Positions 6,056 to 6,494 of a DNA stretch of 6,494 bases are shown piece after piece. The notes beneath the pieces are model-generated. The model searched no databases, had not been told where the DNA came from, and was given only the letters and a program-made list of their open reading frames with translations. Origin of the DNA: Ruminococcaceae bacterium UBA6364 (lineage in GTDB: Bacteria; Bacillota; Clostridia; Oscillospirales; Acutalibacteraceae); NCBI GenBank assembly GCA_002440045.1, contig DJRI01000156.1:1-6494 (forward strand), read 5' to 3'. The first letter of the stretch is position 1; each line of letters starts with the position of its first letter. The translations under genes were made by a program, and so were the position numbers.

Positions 6056-6494
6056 TTGTATTCTCTCGGAATTGACATCGGCGGCACAAAGTGCGCCGCA
6101 GTCCTCGGGCGCGGCGAATTGGGCGACACGACAGACGGATTTATCATTGACAGGTCGGCTTTTAAAACCGACGTAAAACGCGGGTATAAAGCGGTTATTG
6201 ACGAGCTGTTTTCGACTGCCGAAAATCTGCTTTTAAAAAACGGAGTCAAAAAAACCGAGCTTATAGGAATCGGCATTTCGTGCGGCGGCCCGCTTGACAG
6301 CAAAAAAGGGACGATAAACTGTCCGCCGAATCTTCCCGATTGGGACAATGTGCCGATAACCGCCCTTTTTGAAGAGCGGTTCGGCGTTAAAGCGGTGCTT
6401 CATAACGACGCAAACGCCTGTGCTGTTGCCGAGTGGCGTTTCGGCGCGGGTAAAAATACCGAAAATATGGTGTTTTTGACCTTCGGCACGGGTA
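6056..6494 (+). CDS. ROK-family sugar kinase (glucokinase-like), C-terminus cut off by window edge
   Basis: From the TTG at 6056 the frame stays open to the window end, giving 146 residues, a little under half of the usual ~300. It starts with the ATP-binding phosphate-1 motif GIDIGGTK (residues 5-12). ISCGGPLDSKKGTINCPPNL (74-93) and DWDNVPI follow, then the sugar-binding and catalytic segment HNDANACAVAEWRFGAG (116-132), with the presumed catalytic base Asp118, and the start of the phosphate-2 motif, TFGTG, at the edge. ROK members are cytoplasmic hexokinases (glucose, N-acetylmannosamine, allose and others) or sugar-responsive repressors. The absence of an N-terminal helix-turn-helix points to a kinase. 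The zinc-binding cysteine cluster and the specificity-determining residues lie beyond the window, so the substrate is open. It is 56 bases downstream of gerC with its own likely promoter, so any functional tie to germination is unproven. Confidence 0.92.
   Translation, partial: MYSLGIDIGGTKCAAVLGRGELGDTTDGFIIDRSAFKTDVKRGYKAVIDELFSTAENLLLKNGVKKTELIGIGISCGGPLDSKKGTINCPPNLPDWDNVPITALFEERFGVKAVLHNDANACAVAEWRFGAGKNTENMVFLTFGTG

Overview
The window reads as chromosomal DNA of an endospore-forming member of the Firmicutes, most likely Clostridia. The grounds are a complete GerA-type germinant receptor operon, a DUF421-DUF4363 gene pair, Shine-Dalgarno sequences of the GGTGAT/AGGAGG type, two TTG start codons, and codon use rich in ATA/ATT, CTT and GGC. 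No genus can be named from the sequence. There are no tRNA or rRNA genes, no CRISPR array and no recognisable insertion sequence.

Left half, minus strand (1-2164): reading away from the divergent centre, the genes are a DUF421 inner-membrane protein, a DUF4363 protein whose ATG overlaps the DUF421 stop (ATGA), then, behind their own near-consensus vegetative promoter, a short NfeD-type membrane protein and its usual partner, an SPFH/band-7 (stomatin-like, QmcA-type) protein that runs off the left edge.

Centre (2165-2243): a very AT-rich 79-base divergent intergenic region. It holds the two start-deciding Shine-Dalgarno sequences and weak, back-to-back matches to forespore sigma-factor promoters.

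Right half, plus strand (2244-6494): gerA-, gerB- and gerC-type genes in the standard A-B-C order, packed as an operon (11-base gap, then a 17-base overlap). They encode the three subunits of a germinant receptor in the spore inner membrane. A ROK-family sugar kinase follows after 56 bases, with a good extended -10 promoter that overlaps the gerC stop codon. It runs off the right edge.

No new biological system was found; the gene families are all known. The most notable signal is compositional. All seven GATC sites of the window lie in bases 27-285, and I found none in the remaining 6.2 kb. The same left-end segment, inside the SPFH gene, also switches to ATC/GAG-rich codons. The rest of the chromosome thus appears to avoid GATC, and the left ~300 bases look as if they come from another genome, by intragenic recombination or by a chimeric assembly join. 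The second point of interest is a germinant receptor divergently paired with a DUF421-DUF4363 unit, because DUF421 proteins have been linked to spore membrane properties in Bacillus.
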